Shown here: positions 40,121-49,046 of the stretch, piece after piece
Layout: each line of letters opens with the position of its first letter
Position numbering within the stretch: the first letter of the stretch is position 1
Assembly: GCF_006912135.1 (NCBI RefSeq)
Contig: NZ_VIRS01000013.1
Location: forward strand, 62,001-126,000
DNA: 64,000 bases
Source: Cryptosporangium phraense
GTDB taxonomy: Bacteria; Actinomycetota; Actinomycetes; Mycobacteriales; Cryptosporangiaceae
Direction: 5' to 3'
Program-made: the position numbers and the translations under genes
Notes under the pieces: generated by a model
What the model saw: the letters and a program-made list of their open reading frames with translations, nothing else
Told to the model about the DNA's origin: nothing
Databases searched by the model: none

Positions 40121-41101
40121 ATGTCTCAGCCGTTGACTTCCAAGCTCGGCTCGGCCACCCCGATTCTGGCCGCCACCGTGCTGCTGTTCCTGGTCAGCCT
40201 GGTCTTACAACCCGAGAGCCTGAGCTCGTCGTCGGTGCTGGGCATGCTGCCGTTCGCCGCGGTGGCCGCGATCGTCGCGGTCGGGCAGACGCTCGTGATC
40301 CAGCAGGGTGGCATCGACCTCTCGGTGCCGGGCTTCCTCTCGCTGACCGTCGTGCTCGTCACCCACTATCCGGACGGCGACAGCGCCCGCCTGGCGCCCT
40401 GGATCCTGGTCGCGTTCGTCGTCTCGGCCGTCGCCGGCCTGGCCAGCGGCCTGCTGGTCAGCCGGGTCGGCGTCACCTCGATCGTCGCCACGCTGGGCAT
40501 GAACGCGCTGCTGTTCGGCGCGGTGCTGGCGGTCTCGGGCGGCACGCCGACCAGCACGACCGCGGCGCTGCGCGACTTCGCGACGCTCCGGCCGCTCGGC
40601 GTCCCGATGACGGTCGTGCTGACCGTCGTCGTGACCGCGGTGGTGGGCGTGATCGTGAAGTACACCGCGGCCGGGCGCCGATTCGAGGCGATCGGCTCCA
40701 GCAACCGGGCCGCCCGGGCGCTCGGGCTCCCGGTGAACCGGCACGTGCTCGGCGCCTACGTCGCGGCCGCGGTGCTGTACTGCGCGGCCGGCGTCCTGCT
40801 GGCCGGCATCGTCTCGGCCCCCAGCGCGTTCCAGGGCAACTCGTACCTGCTGCCCTCGGTCGCCGCGGTCGTGCTCGGCGGCACCTCGCTGCTCGGCGGC
40901 CGCGGCAACGTCGTGGCCAGCGCCGTCGCGGCGCTGTTCCTCAGCCAGCTCTCCCAGGTGCTGCTCACCTCCGGGGTGAACAGCGCCGTCCGCAGCCTGG
41001 TCGAAGCGTTCGCGCTCGCGGTAGGCGTCGCCGTCTACAGCGTCGACTGGGGGCGGGTCGTGGCATTCCGACACTCGATGATGAGAAGGGCCCACCCGTG
41101 A
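40121..41101 (+). CDS. Sugar-type ABC importer permease (RbsC-like)
   Basis: A 326-residue membrane protein of the BPD-transport-2/RbsC class with about eight to nine helices. The family motif GQTLVIQQGGIDLSVPGFLS is near residue 55, and SVAAVVLGGTSLLGGRGNVV near residue 248. It should pair with the permease half of the ATPase fusion encoded two genes later, giving a heteromeric channel. It has a TTA codon at residue 29. GGAG lies 10 bases before the ATG. Confidence 0.92.
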   Translation: MSQPLTSKLGSATPILAATVLLFLVSLVLQPESLSSSSVLGMLPFAAVAAIVAVGQTLVIQQGGIDLSVPGFLSLTVVLVTHYPDGDSARLAPWILVAFVVSAVAGLASGLLVSRVGVTSIVATLGMNALLFGAVLAVSGGTPTSTTAALRDFATLRPLGVPMTVVLTVVVTAVVGVIVKYTAAGRRFEAIGSSNRAARALGLPVNRHVLGAYVAAAVLYCAAGVLLAGIVSAPSAFQGNSYLLPSVAAVVLGGTSLLGGRGNVVASAVAALFLSQLSQVLLTSGVNSAVRSLVEAFALAVGVAVYSVDWGRVVAFRHSMMRRAHP

Positions 41102-42201
41102 GACTGAAATTAGCCCCGGTGATCGCCGCCGCTCTCGTGCTCGGCCTCGCCGCCTGTGGCTCGGCCACCGGAGACTCCAAGTCCGACACCGCCGAGGGCA
41201 AGCCGCTCAACAGCAGCGTCCCGACCTGGTGCGGCAGCAAGAAGATCACGCTCGCGCTGGCCGACGGCTTCGGCGGCAACGCCTGGCGCCAGGTCACCCG
41301 GGCCGAGGCCCAGGACGAGGTGTCGAAGTGCCCGAGCGTCACCTCCTACCTCTACGCGGACGGGCAGGGCAACACGCAGAAGGCGATCTCTGACATCCAG
41401 GGCTTCACGGCCAAGGGCGTGGACGCGATGGTCGTCTTCCCCGACGCCGGCAAGGCGATGCTCCCGGCGCTGCGGTCGGCCTACAAGGCCGGCGTCGTCA
41501 CGGTCCCGTACCGGGTGAGCCCCGGCGGTGAGGCCGGCAAGGACTACGACTACTTCGTCGACACCGACTTCAAAGAAGCTGGCGTCCTCTGGGCGAACTG
41601 GCTGGTCAAGGCCCTCCCGAACGGCGGCAACGTCGTCAACCTGGGTGGACCGCCGGCCAACTCGCAGAGCCAGGACGAGTACACCGGCATGATGAGCGTC
41701 CTGAAGGACCACCCGAACATCAAGTTCGTCGGCCAGACGCCGTACAACGTGACGAACTGGGACCCGGCCGAGACGCAGAAGGTCGTCACCGCGCTGCTGG
41801 CCAAGTACCCGAAGATCGACGCGATCACGACCGACTACGGCAACGCGCTGGCCAGCTCGTTCTCCGCGTTCCAGCAGGCCGGGCGGAAGATCCCGCCGAT
41901 CGCCACCGAGGACGCCAACCTGCTCGGCTGCGAGTTCCAGAAGGCCAAGAGCGCCGGCTCCGGCTGGGGGCTGTTCACGGTCTCGTCGCAGAACTGGATG
42001 TCCCGCCTCGCGGTGGACGTCGCCGTGGCCAAGGCGACCGGCGGCGTGATCCCGACGAACATGACCGCGCCGCAGGAGGCGTTCGAGGACTCGCTCACCG
42101 GCCAGCCGAACCAGGTCAAGTGCGACCCGTCGCTGCCCGGTGACGCGTTCCTCTCCAGCAAGCTGACCCCCACTCAGCAGCAGGCTGCTCTGAAGGGCTG
42201 A
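41098..42201 (+). CDS. Substrate-binding lipoprotein (periplasmic-binding type)
   Basis: A 367-residue lipoprotein: signal peptide with lipobox LGLAAC, then a type I periplasmic-binding fold (KITLALADGFGGNAWRQVTR, IQGFTAKGVDAMVVFPDAGK, NLGGPPANSQSQDEYTGMMS). The family binds pentoses, autoinducer-2 and similar sugar-like ligands; the actual ligand is unknown. The GTG start overlaps the permease stop as GTGA. The fifth codon is TTA. Confidence 0.93.
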   Translation: MRLKLAPVIAAALVLGLAACGSATGDSKSDTAEGKPLNSSVPTWCGSKKITLALADGFGGNAWRQVTRAEAQDEVSKCPSVTSYLYADGQGNTQKAISDIQGFTAKGVDAMVVFPDAGKAMLPALRSAYKAGVVTVPYRVSPGGEAGKDYDYFVDTDFKEAGVLWANWLVKALPNGGNVVNLGGPPANSQSQDEYTGMMSVLKDHPNIKFVGQTPYNVTNWDPAETQKVVTALLAKYPKIDAITTDYGNALASSFSAFQQAGRKIPPIATEDANLLGCEFQKAKSAGSGWGLFTVSSQNWMSRLAVDVAVAKATGGVIPTNMTAPQEAFEDSLTGQPNQVKCDPSLPGDAFLSSKLTPTQQQAALKG

Positions 42202-42202
42202 G

Positions 42203-44767
42203 ATGACGACCGCGACCACACAGGTGACCACCGAACCGCTGCGGCTCGCCGGTATCAGCAAGCACTATGCCGGCGTCCGCGCCTTGCAAGGCGTCGACCT
42301 GCGGCTGACCTCCGGCGAGGTGCACGCGCTTCTCGGCGAGAACGGCGCGGGCAAGTCGACGCTGATGGGCATCGCGTCGGGCTCGACCGTGCCCGACGAG
42401 GGCGGCGAGATCGTCATCGACGGCGAGCCCGTCGCGCAGTACACGCCGGCCGTCGCCACGGCGGCCGGCATCGCGATCGTCCACCAGCACCCGGCGGTGC
42501 TGCCGGACCTGACCGTCGCCGAGAACATGCTGATCGCGGTACCGAAGCAGCACCGCCACGGCGAGCGCTGGATGCAGGCGTTGCTCGACCGCGTCGGCTG
42601 CACGGCCGACCTCAAGGTCCGCGTCGAGACGCTCGGCGTCGCCGACCGGCAGCTGCTCGAGCTGGCCAAGGCGCTGGCGCTCGAACCGCGGGTCCTCATC
42701 CTCGACGAGCCGACCGCCGCGCTCGGCGCCGACGCCGTCGAGGTGCTGTTCGCCGAGGTCAGACGGGCGGCCGAGGTGGGCACGGCGGTCGTCTACATCA
42801 CCCACCGGCTGGCCGAGGTCCGGCAGCTGGCCGACCGGGTCACGGTGCTGCGGGACGGCACGGTGCAAGGCTCGGAACGGGTCGACGACATCACCGACGA
42901 CGAGATCCTCCGGATGATCGTCGGGCGCGCGGTCGAGTCGACGTTCCCGCCCAAGCGCGCCTACCGCCCCGACGCGTCACCGGTACTGACGGTGGAGCGG
43001 CTGGCCGGCCCGGGCTTCGACGACGTCTCGTTCACCGTGCGGCCGGGCGAGATCGTCGGGCTGGCCGGGATCGTCGGCAACGGGCAGGCCGAGGTGCTGC
43101 GCGCGCTGGCCGGCCTGCTGCCGGCTCACGGCACCGCCCGGCTGATCAACAGTGACGTCCCGCTGGGTGACCCGGTCGCGGCCCGCAGAACCGGAGTCGC
43201 GTACCTGCCCGCCGACCGGCACGGCGAGGGTCTGCTCATGCGGCTGTCGGTGCGGGAGAACGCCGCGATCGGGGCGCTGCGACGCTTCGTCCGCAACGGC
43301 CTGGTCTCCGGCTCGGCCGAGCGGACGGCCGTCGCCGAGCAGAGCCGGGACCTCGACATCCGGACGCCGTCGGCCGAGGCCCCGGTCTCGGCCCTGTCCG
43401 GCGGCAACCAGCAGAAGGTCGCGCTGGCCCGCGCCCTGCTCAGCGAGCCCGCGCTGGTGCTGGCCGACGAACCCACCCAGGGCGTCGACGTCGGCGCCCG
43501 GGCCGAGATCTACCGGATCCTGCGCGATGTCGCCGAGAGCGGCGTCCCGGTGCTGGTGGTCTCGTCCGACGGCAAGGAGCTCGAGGGGCTCTGCGACCGC
43601 GTGCTCGTGCTCTCCCGCGGACACCTGCTCACCGAGCTGACCGGCGACGAGGTCACCGAGGAGCGGATGACCGGCGCGATCGTCACCTCGACGACGCACC
43701 GGGTCGAGGAGAGGCCCGGCACCACCAGCCGGATCCCGGCGCCGATCCGGCGGTTCGTGGTCGGCGACTACGGGCCGCCGGTGATCCTCGCGCTGGTCAT
43801 CGCGCTGCTGGCGCTGTACACCAGCACCCGCAGCGACCGGTACTTCTCCCAGTTCAACATCGCCTCGGTGCTCCTGCTGCTGGCCGCGCTCGGCTTCATC
43901 GCGATGGGCCAGCTGGTCGTGGTGATGACCGGCGGCATCGACCTGTCGGTCGGGCCGCTGGCCGGGTTCCTGGTCGTGATCTCGTCGTTCTTCGTCAACG
44001 ACGGGAAATCGGCCGGGACGATGGTCCTCGGCCTGGTGCTGATGCTGCTGGCCGCGCTGGCGTCGGGGCTGGTCGCGGGCGTGCTGGTGCGGTTCGCCGG
44101 GTTCACGCCGGTGGCCGCCACACTGGCGCTGTACATCGCGCTGCAGGGGTTCTCGCTGCTGCTGCGCCCGTTCCAAGGCGGCTACATCAGCGGTTCGGTG
44201 TCCGACGCGCTCGGCCAGGGGCTCGGCCCGATCCCGGTGACGTTCCTGGCGCTGGTCGTCGTCGCCGTGGCGCTCGAGTTCGCGCTGCGGCGGACCCGCT
44301 GGGGGCTGCACCTGCGGGCCACCGGGTCGAACGAGGAGTCCGCTCACCGGCTCGGCATCCGGGTGACCCGGACCGTCGTCCTCGCCTACGTCGTCTCGGG
44401 CGCGCTGACGTTCTTCGGCGCGATCCTGCTGATGGCCCAGATCGGCGTCGGCGACCCGGCCCAGGGCGTCAACTACACGTTGACCAGCGTGACCGCCGTC
44501 GTGCTGGGCGGCGCCAGCCTGCTGGGCGGGCGGGGATCGTTCGTCGGCGCGTTGCTCGGCGCGGCGCTGATCCAGCAGATACTCAACGCGACGATCTTCC
44601 TCGACCTCAGTCAGTCCTGGCAGTACTTCTTCCAGGGCCTGCTGGTGCTGGCCGCCGCCGCGGTCTACAGCCAGGCCGGTCGTCCGGCCCGCCGTCGCAG
44701 CCGCGCCGCCGGGAACTCGGCGGCCGGTGGAGGCCTGTCCGCCGCTCCTGAAGGGCTACAACCATGA
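42203..44767 (+). CDS. ABC ATPase fused to permease
   Basis: An 854-residue fusion. Residues 1-500 hold two ATPase domains (first: GENGAGKST, LILDEPTAAL; second: LSGGNQQKVALARALL, VLADEPTQGVDVGA), as in RbsA. Residues from about 515 are a RbsC-like permease (GQLVVVMTGGIDLSVGPLAG, TAVVLGGASLLGGRGSF). Importers of this class normally encode these as separate chains. A Pro-rich linker (IPAPIRR) joins the parts. With the upstream permease it gives a transporter with two different membrane subunits. It lies one base after the binding-protein stop. Confidence 0.92.
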   Translation: MTTATTQVTTEPLRLAGISKHYAGVRALQGVDLRLTSGEVHALLGENGAGKSTLMGIASGSTVPDEGGEIVIDGEPVAQYTPAVATAAGIAIVHQHPAVLPDLTVAENMLIAVPKQHRHGERWMQALLDRVGCTADLKVRVETLGVADRQLLELAKALALEPRVLILDEPTAALGADAVEVLFAEVRRAAEVGTAVVYITHRLAEVRQLADRVTVLRDGTVQGSERVDDITDDEILRMIVGRAVESTFPPKRAYRPDASPVLTVERLAGPGFDDVSFTVRPGEIVGLAGIVGNGQAEVLRALAGLLPAHGTARLINSDVPLGDPVAARRTGVAYLPADRHGEGLLMRLSVRENAAIGALRRFVRNGLVSGSAERTAVAEQSRDLDIRTPSAEAPVSALSGGNQQKVALARALLSEPALVLADEPTQGVDVGARAEIYRILRDVAESGVPVLVVSSDGKELEGLCDRVLVLSRGHLLTELTGDEVTEERMTGAIVTSTTHRVEERPGTTSRIPAPIRRFVVGDYGPPVILALVIALLALYTSTRSDRYFSQFNIASVLLLLAALGFIAMGQLVVVMTGGIDLSVGPLAGFLVVISSFFVNDGKSAGTMVLGLVLMLLAALASGLVAGVLVRFAGFTPVAATLALYIALQGFSLLLRPFQGGYISGSVSDALGQGLGPIPVTFLALVVVAVALEFALRRTRWGLHLRATGSNEESAHRLGIRVTRTVVLAYVVSGALTFFGAILLMAQIGVGDPAQGVNYTLTSVTAVVLGGASLLGGRGSFVGALLGAALIQQILNATIFLDLSQSWQYFFQGLLVLAAAAVYSQAGRPARRRSRAAGNSAAGGGLSAAPEGLQP

Positions 44768-45822
44768 AAGCTGCGGTGTTCCACGCCGCCCGCGACATCC
44801 GGGTCGAAGACGTCCCGGAGCCGGTCACGCACGCCCCCGACGAGGTGCTCGTCGAGGTCGCCTGGTGCGGCATCTGCGGCACGGACCTGCACGAATACAC
44901 CGACGGGCCGATCGTCACGCCGGTGGCGCCGCACCCGCTGACCGGCGCGACCCTGCCCCAGGTGCTCGGCCACGAGTTCTCCGCGCGGGTGGTGGAGGCC
45001 GGGCCAGAGGTGACCGACGTCGCCGTCGGCGACCGGGTCGCGATCATGCCGGCGATCGTCTGCAACCGGTGCCGGATGTGCCGCCGGGGGATGGGCCACC
45101 TCTGCGAGCGGTTCGCCTGCACCGGGCTGTCGGCCGAGACCGGAGGCCTGTCCCGCTTCGCGGTCCTGAAGGAGTACCAGGTCGCGAAGCTCCCGGATGC
45201 TCTGTCGGACGAGGCCGGCGCGCTGATCGAGCCCGCCGCGGTGGCGGCCTACGGCGTCGACCGGGCGGGCGTCGACGGTGGGGACATCGTGCTGGTCACC
45301 GGGGCCGGGCCGGTCGGCGGGCTCTCGGCCCTGTACGCGAACGCGGTCGGCGCCGGGCTGGTCATCATCGCCGAGCCCAACCCCAACCGGGCCAAGCTCG
45401 CCCGCGGCCTCGACGTCGGCCCGGTCCTCGACCCCACCGCGTCGACGTTCGCCGAGGAGCTGGCCGACCTGACCGACGGCGCCGGCGTCGACGTGGGCGT
45501 CGAGTGCTCCGGCACCACCCCCGGCCTCGGCACCCAGATCACCGCGGTGCGCCGGGCCGGGCGGGTCGTCCAGACCGGCCTGCACACCAAGCCCGCGACG
45601 CTCGACGCGATGGCGCTGGCCGAGAAGGACCTGTCGCTGTTCGGCAGCTGGTGCTACCGGCTCACCGACTGGCCGCGGATCATCCGCCTGGCCGCGACCG
45701 GCCGCTACCCGGTCGAGAAGGTCCTCACCAACCGGATCTCGCTCGACGCGGTCGTCCCGCAGGGCTTCGACGCGCTCGTCGACCCGCTCTCCCAGGACCT
45801 GAAGGTGCTGGTGCGTCCATGA
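44764..45822 (+). CDS. Zinc-dependent medium-chain dehydrogenase (butanediol-type)
   Basis: A 352-residue MDR enzyme. The catalytic zinc site is CGTDLHEY and GHEF. The structural zinc lobe is CNRCRMCRRGMGHLC. The Rossmann motif is GAGPVGGL. The sequence is of the 2,3-butanediol/sorbitol dehydrogenase type (ITAVRRAGRVVQTGLHTKPA). ATG overlaps the fusion gene stop. It probably oxidises the imported polyol or sugar-like substrate. Confidence 0.92.
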   Translation: MKAAVFHAARDIRVEDVPEPVTHAPDEVLVEVAWCGICGTDLHEYTDGPIVTPVAPHPLTGATLPQVLGHEFSARVVEAGPEVTDVAVGDRVAIMPAIVCNRCRMCRRGMGHLCERFACTGLSAETGGLSRFAVLKEYQVAKLPDALSDEAGALIEPAAVAAYGVDRAGVDGGDIVLVTGAGPVGGLSALYANAVGAGLVIIAEPNPNRAKLARGLDVGPVLDPTASTFAEELADLTDGAGVDVGVECSGTTPGLGTQITAVRRAGRVVQTGLHTKPATLDAMALAEKDLSLFGSWCYRLTDWPRIIRLAATGRYPVEKVLTNRISLDAVVPQGFDALVDPLSQDLKVLVRP

Positions 45823-45983
45823 CGATCCACCGCGATCTGCACCACGTCGGCATCACGGTCCGCGACCTCGACGAGAGCCTGGCCTGGTACGAGCACGTCT
45901 TCGGCCTCCGGCCGGCGTTCGTCTACTTCACCGACCCCAACGGGGTGACCCTCGAACTGTTCCAGGAGAACCGGCATGGCTGA
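45819..45983 (+). pseudogene. VOC-family gene with internal deletion (54 codons)
   Basis: The frame encodes the first beta-alpha unit of a glyoxalase-fold enzyme (LHHVGITVRDLDESLAWYEH, VFGLRP) directly joined to its last strand (FVYFTDPNGVTLELFQENRHG). About 65-80 residues that normally lie between are missing, in frame. Both ends have full metal-ligand character (His in HHVG, Glu in LELF), but half the fold is lost. ATG overlaps the dehydrogenase stop, and the end overlaps the next gene. It is either a decayed gene or an unusual minimal protein; I favour decay. Confidence 0.75.
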
Positions 45984-47034
45984 CCGCAGAGCGCTGATCA
46001 TCGGGGCCACCGGTATCACCGGAGGCAACACCGCGGCCCGGCTGCTGGCCTCCGGGTGGGAGGTGCTCGGCGTCTCCCGGAGCACGCCGGTCGGGATCCC
46101 GCACGTCCGGGCCGACGTTCTCGATGCGGACGCCACTCGCGCAGCGCTGAGCGGCCTCGGTGCCACTCACGTGTTCTTCTGCACCTGGTCGCGGCAACCC
46201 ACCGAGGCCGAGAACATCGACGTGAACGGCGCGATGCTGCGTAACGTCCTCGGGGCCGTCGGCGCGGTGGAGCACGTCGCGCTGGTGACCGGGCTCAAGC
46301 ACTACCTCGGCCCGTTCGAGGCCTACGCGCAGAACCCGGCCAAGCCCCCCTACCGGGAGAGCCAGGGCCGCCTGGAACACCCGAACTTCTACTACGAGCA
46401 GGAAGACATCCTGTTCGAGGCGGCCGCCCGGCAGGGGTACTCCTGGTCGGTGCACCGTCCGCACACGGTAATCGGCTACGCGCTCGGCAACGCGATGAAC
46501 ATGGGCGTCACGCTCGCGGTGTACGGGACGATCTGCCGCCTGACCGGGCGTCCGTTCGTGTTCCCGGGCTCGGTCGAGCAGTACACCGGCACCACCGACC
46601 TCACCGACGCCCGGCTGCTCGCCGCCCAGCTCGAATGGGCCGCGACCGCACCGGCCGCCCGCAACGAGGCGTTCAACATCGTCAACGGCGACACGTTCGC
46701 CTGGCGCGAGATGTGGCCGACCGTCGCGGCCGGCCTGGGCGTGACCCCGGCCGAGTACCCCGGGCACCCGACGCCACTGGTCGACCAGATGGCCGACGCG
46801 GGACCGGTCTGGAAGCAGATCGCCGACGACCACGGCCTGGTCGAGTCCGACGTCACCCGGCTGGCGCCCTGGTGGCACACCGACGGCGACCTCGGTCGCA
46901 CGGTCGAGACCCACGCCGACATGGCCAAGAGCCGGGCCGCCGGGTTCACCGCCGCGCAGGACAGCCACCGCTCGTTCCTCGACCTCTTCGACCGCCTTCG
47001 GGCCGAGGCCGTGATCCCCCCGCTGGAGGCCTGA
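45976..47034 (+). CDS. PRISE-like NAD(P)-dependent reductase
   Basis: A 352-residue extended SDR. The nucleotide-binding motif is IIGATGITGGNTAARL. LVTGLKHYLGPFE and LEHPNFYYEQEDIL are the marks of the progesterone-5-beta-reductase/iridoid-synthase (PRISE) family, in which the Tyr of NFYY and the Lys act in catalysis. It would reduce an activated C=C or carbonyl of the pathway intermediate. The gene overlaps the truncated VOC frame by 8 bp. Confidence 0.88.
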   Translation: MADRRALIIGATGITGGNTAARLLASGWEVLGVSRSTPVGIPHVRADVLDADATRAALSGLGATHVFFCTWSRQPTEAENIDVNGAMLRNVLGAVGAVEHVALVTGLKHYLGPFEAYAQNPAKPPYRESQGRLEHPNFYYEQEDILFEAAARQGYSWSVHRPHTVIGYALGNAMNMGVTLAVYGTICRLTGRPFVFPGSVEQYTGTTDLTDARLLAAQLEWAATAPAARNEAFNIVNGDTFAWREMWPTVAAGLGVTPAEYPGHPTPLVDQMADAGPVWKQIADDHGLVESDVTRLAPWWHTDGDLGRTVETHADMAKSRAAGFTAAQDSHRSFLDLFDRLRAEAVIPPLEA

Positions 47035-48003
47035 ATGAAAGCCGTGCAGTTCACCGGCGTCGGCGACCTCGGTCTGTTCGACTTACCCACACCGACGCCC
47101 GGCGACGACGAGGTGCTGATCGCCCTGCGGGCGGTCGGGATCTGCCACTCGGACTTCGAGCTGCTCGACGGGCGCTACATCATCCCGTTCGAATACCCGC
47201 TGATCCCGGGCCACGAGTGGTCCGGCGTGATCGCCGGGGTCGGGCGGGACGTCCGCGGGTTCGCGGCCGGCGACCGGGTGCTCGGCGAGTGCGTGATCGG
47301 CGACGACCACTTCGGCTTCAGCATCTCCGGGGCCGCGGCCGAGTACTTCCTGGCCCGTCCGGAGTGGCTGCACCGGGTGCCGGACGAGCTGACCGACACC
47401 CAGGCCGCGCTGGTCGAGCCGTTCAGCTGCGCGTACTACGCGGCGATGAAGGCCGGCAACGTCAACGGCAGCGACACCGCGGTGGTGTTCGGGGCCGGGC
47501 CGATCGGGCTGGGCTGCGTCGCCGTGGCCGCGACGCTCGGCGCGCGGGTGATCGCGGCCGAGCCCTCGGCCGAGCGGGGAGCGCTGGCCCGGCAGCTGGG
47601 GGCCGACGAGGTCGTGGACCCGACGTCCCCGGACTTCCTCGACCGGGTCGCGTCGCTGACCGACGGCCGGGGTGCGTCGGTGGTGATGGAGGCGTCCGGC
47701 AAGCCCGCGGCGATGGCCGCCGCCCTGGAGGTCGCCGGGTTCGACGCCCGGCTGGTCAACATCGGCATCGACGTCGGCGGCAGCGCGCCGGCGAAGCTCG
47801 GGCTGATCCAGTCCAAGCGGCTGCGGATCCAGGGCACGATCGGATCGCCCGGCGTCTGGCCGGAGACCCTGCGATTCCTGGCCCGGACCGGGCTCGACCT
47901 GTCGGCGATGGTCACCGAGACGTTCGGGCTGGCCGACGCGCCCAAGGCCTACGAGGCCGCACCGCGCAACATCAAGGTGCACATCACCGGGGCGTCCTCG
48001 TGA
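47035..48003 (+). CDS. Medium-chain dehydrogenase lacking the structural zinc lobe
   Basis: A 322-residue MDR protein. The catalytic site is CHSDFEL and GHEW, the Rossmann motif GAGPIGLG. In place of the four-Cys structural zinc loop it has ECVIGDDHFGFSISG, so only the catalytic zinc is expected. The start follows the PRISE gene stop directly. It has a TTA codon at residue 17. The substrate is unknown, but the setting is sugar-like catabolism. Confidence 0.88.
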   Translation: MKAVQFTGVGDLGLFDLPTPTPGDDEVLIALRAVGICHSDFELLDGRYIIPFEYPLIPGHEWSGVIAGVGRDVRGFAAGDRVLGECVIGDDHFGFSISGAAAEYFLARPEWLHRVPDELTDTQAALVEPFSCAYYAAMKAGNVNGSDTAVVFGAGPIGLGCVAVAATLGARVIAAEPSAERGALARQLGADEVVDPTSPDFLDRVASLTDGRGASVVMEASGKPAAMAAALEVAGFDARLVNIGIDVGGSAPAKLGLIQSKRLRIQGTIGSPGVWPETLRFLARTGLDLSAMVTETFGLADAPKAYEAAPRNIKVHITGASS

Positions 48004-49046
48004 AGGCGCTGGTCCTGCACGCGGCCGGCGACGCCCGGCTCGAGGAGCGGCCCGAGCCACCGGCCCCGCGCTCCGACGAGGTGACGCTGCGGATCGTCCG
48101 GGCCGGTCTGTGCGGCACCGACGGCAGCGAGTTCGCCGCCGGTCCGATCATGACGCCGCTGGAGAAGCCGCACCCGGCCACCGGCGTGCACGGGCCGGTG
48201 GTGCTCGGGCACGAGTTCATCGGCGAGGTGGTGACCGCCGGCACCGATTCGCCGTTCGCGGTCGGCGACCGCGTCGCCGCCGGCGCCGGGGTCTGGTGCG
48301 GGGACTGCCGGTGGTGCCAGGACGGGCGCCCCAACCTCTGCGCCCGCTACTGGACGTTCGGGCTGTCGACCGACGGCGGGCTGACCGAGCGGGTCACGGT
48401 GCCGTCGCGGATGCTGCACCCGATCGCCGACCACGTCAGCGACGACAACGCGGCGCTGGCCCAGCCGCTGGCCGTCGGGTTGCACGGCGTATCCCGGAGC
48501 CGGATCCGGTCCGGGGACCTCGTCGTCGTCAACGGTGCCGGAGCGATCGGGTCGTTCCTGATCGCCGGGGCGGTCGCGGCCGGTGCCGCGGCGGTGCTCG
48601 CGGTCGACGTCGACCCCGACCGGCTGGCCACCGCGGTCCAGCTGGGCGCGACCCACACCGCCCACGCCGACGACGCCGACGACGCCGTGCGGGAGCTGTC
48701 CGGCGGCGACCTGGCCGACGTGACGATCGAGGCCAGCGGCGTGGCGACCGGGATGGCGACCGTTCAATCCCTGACCCGCCGGGGTGGAACGGTGCTGCTC
48801 GTCGGGTTACCCAAGAAGCCGGTCACCTTCCCGGCCGTCGACCTGATCCTGCGCGAGATCGACGTGGCCACGACCGTGGCGCACGTGTGTGACGAGAACC
48901 TGCCGGCCGCGCTGGACCTGCTGGCCTCGCGCGATCTGGCGAGCCTGCTGGTGGAGAAGGTCGTCGGGCTGGACGACGCGATCGAGGGCGCACTCGCCCC
49001 GCTCTCCCGGGGCGAGGCCCGCGGCAAGCTGCTGGTGGCGCCGTGA
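48000..49046 (+). CDS. Zinc-dependent medium-chain dehydrogenase
   Basis: A 348-residue MDR enzyme with the catalytic site CGTDGSEF, GHEF, and the full structural zinc lobe CGDCRWCQDGRPNLC. The Rossmann motif is NGAGAIGSFLIAG. It is sorbitol/threonine-dehydrogenase-like. The GTG start overlaps the previous stop, and the stop overlaps the next start as GTGA. One TTA codon occurs at residue 270. Confidence 0.91.
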   Translation: MKALVLHAAGDARLEERPEPPAPRSDEVTLRIVRAGLCGTDGSEFAAGPIMTPLEKPHPATGVHGPVVLGHEFIGEVVTAGTDSPFAVGDRVAAGAGVWCGDCRWCQDGRPNLCARYWTFGLSTDGGLTERVTVPSRMLHPIADHVSDDNAALAQPLAVGLHGVSRSRIRSGDLVVVNGAGAIGSFLIAGAVAAGAAAVLAVDVDPDRLATAVQLGATHTAHADDADDAVRELSGGDLADVTIEASGVATGMATVQSLTRRGGTVLLVGLPKKPVTFPAVDLILREIDVATTVAHVCDENLPAALDLLASRDLASLLVEKVVGLDDAIEGALAPLSRGEARGKLLVAP

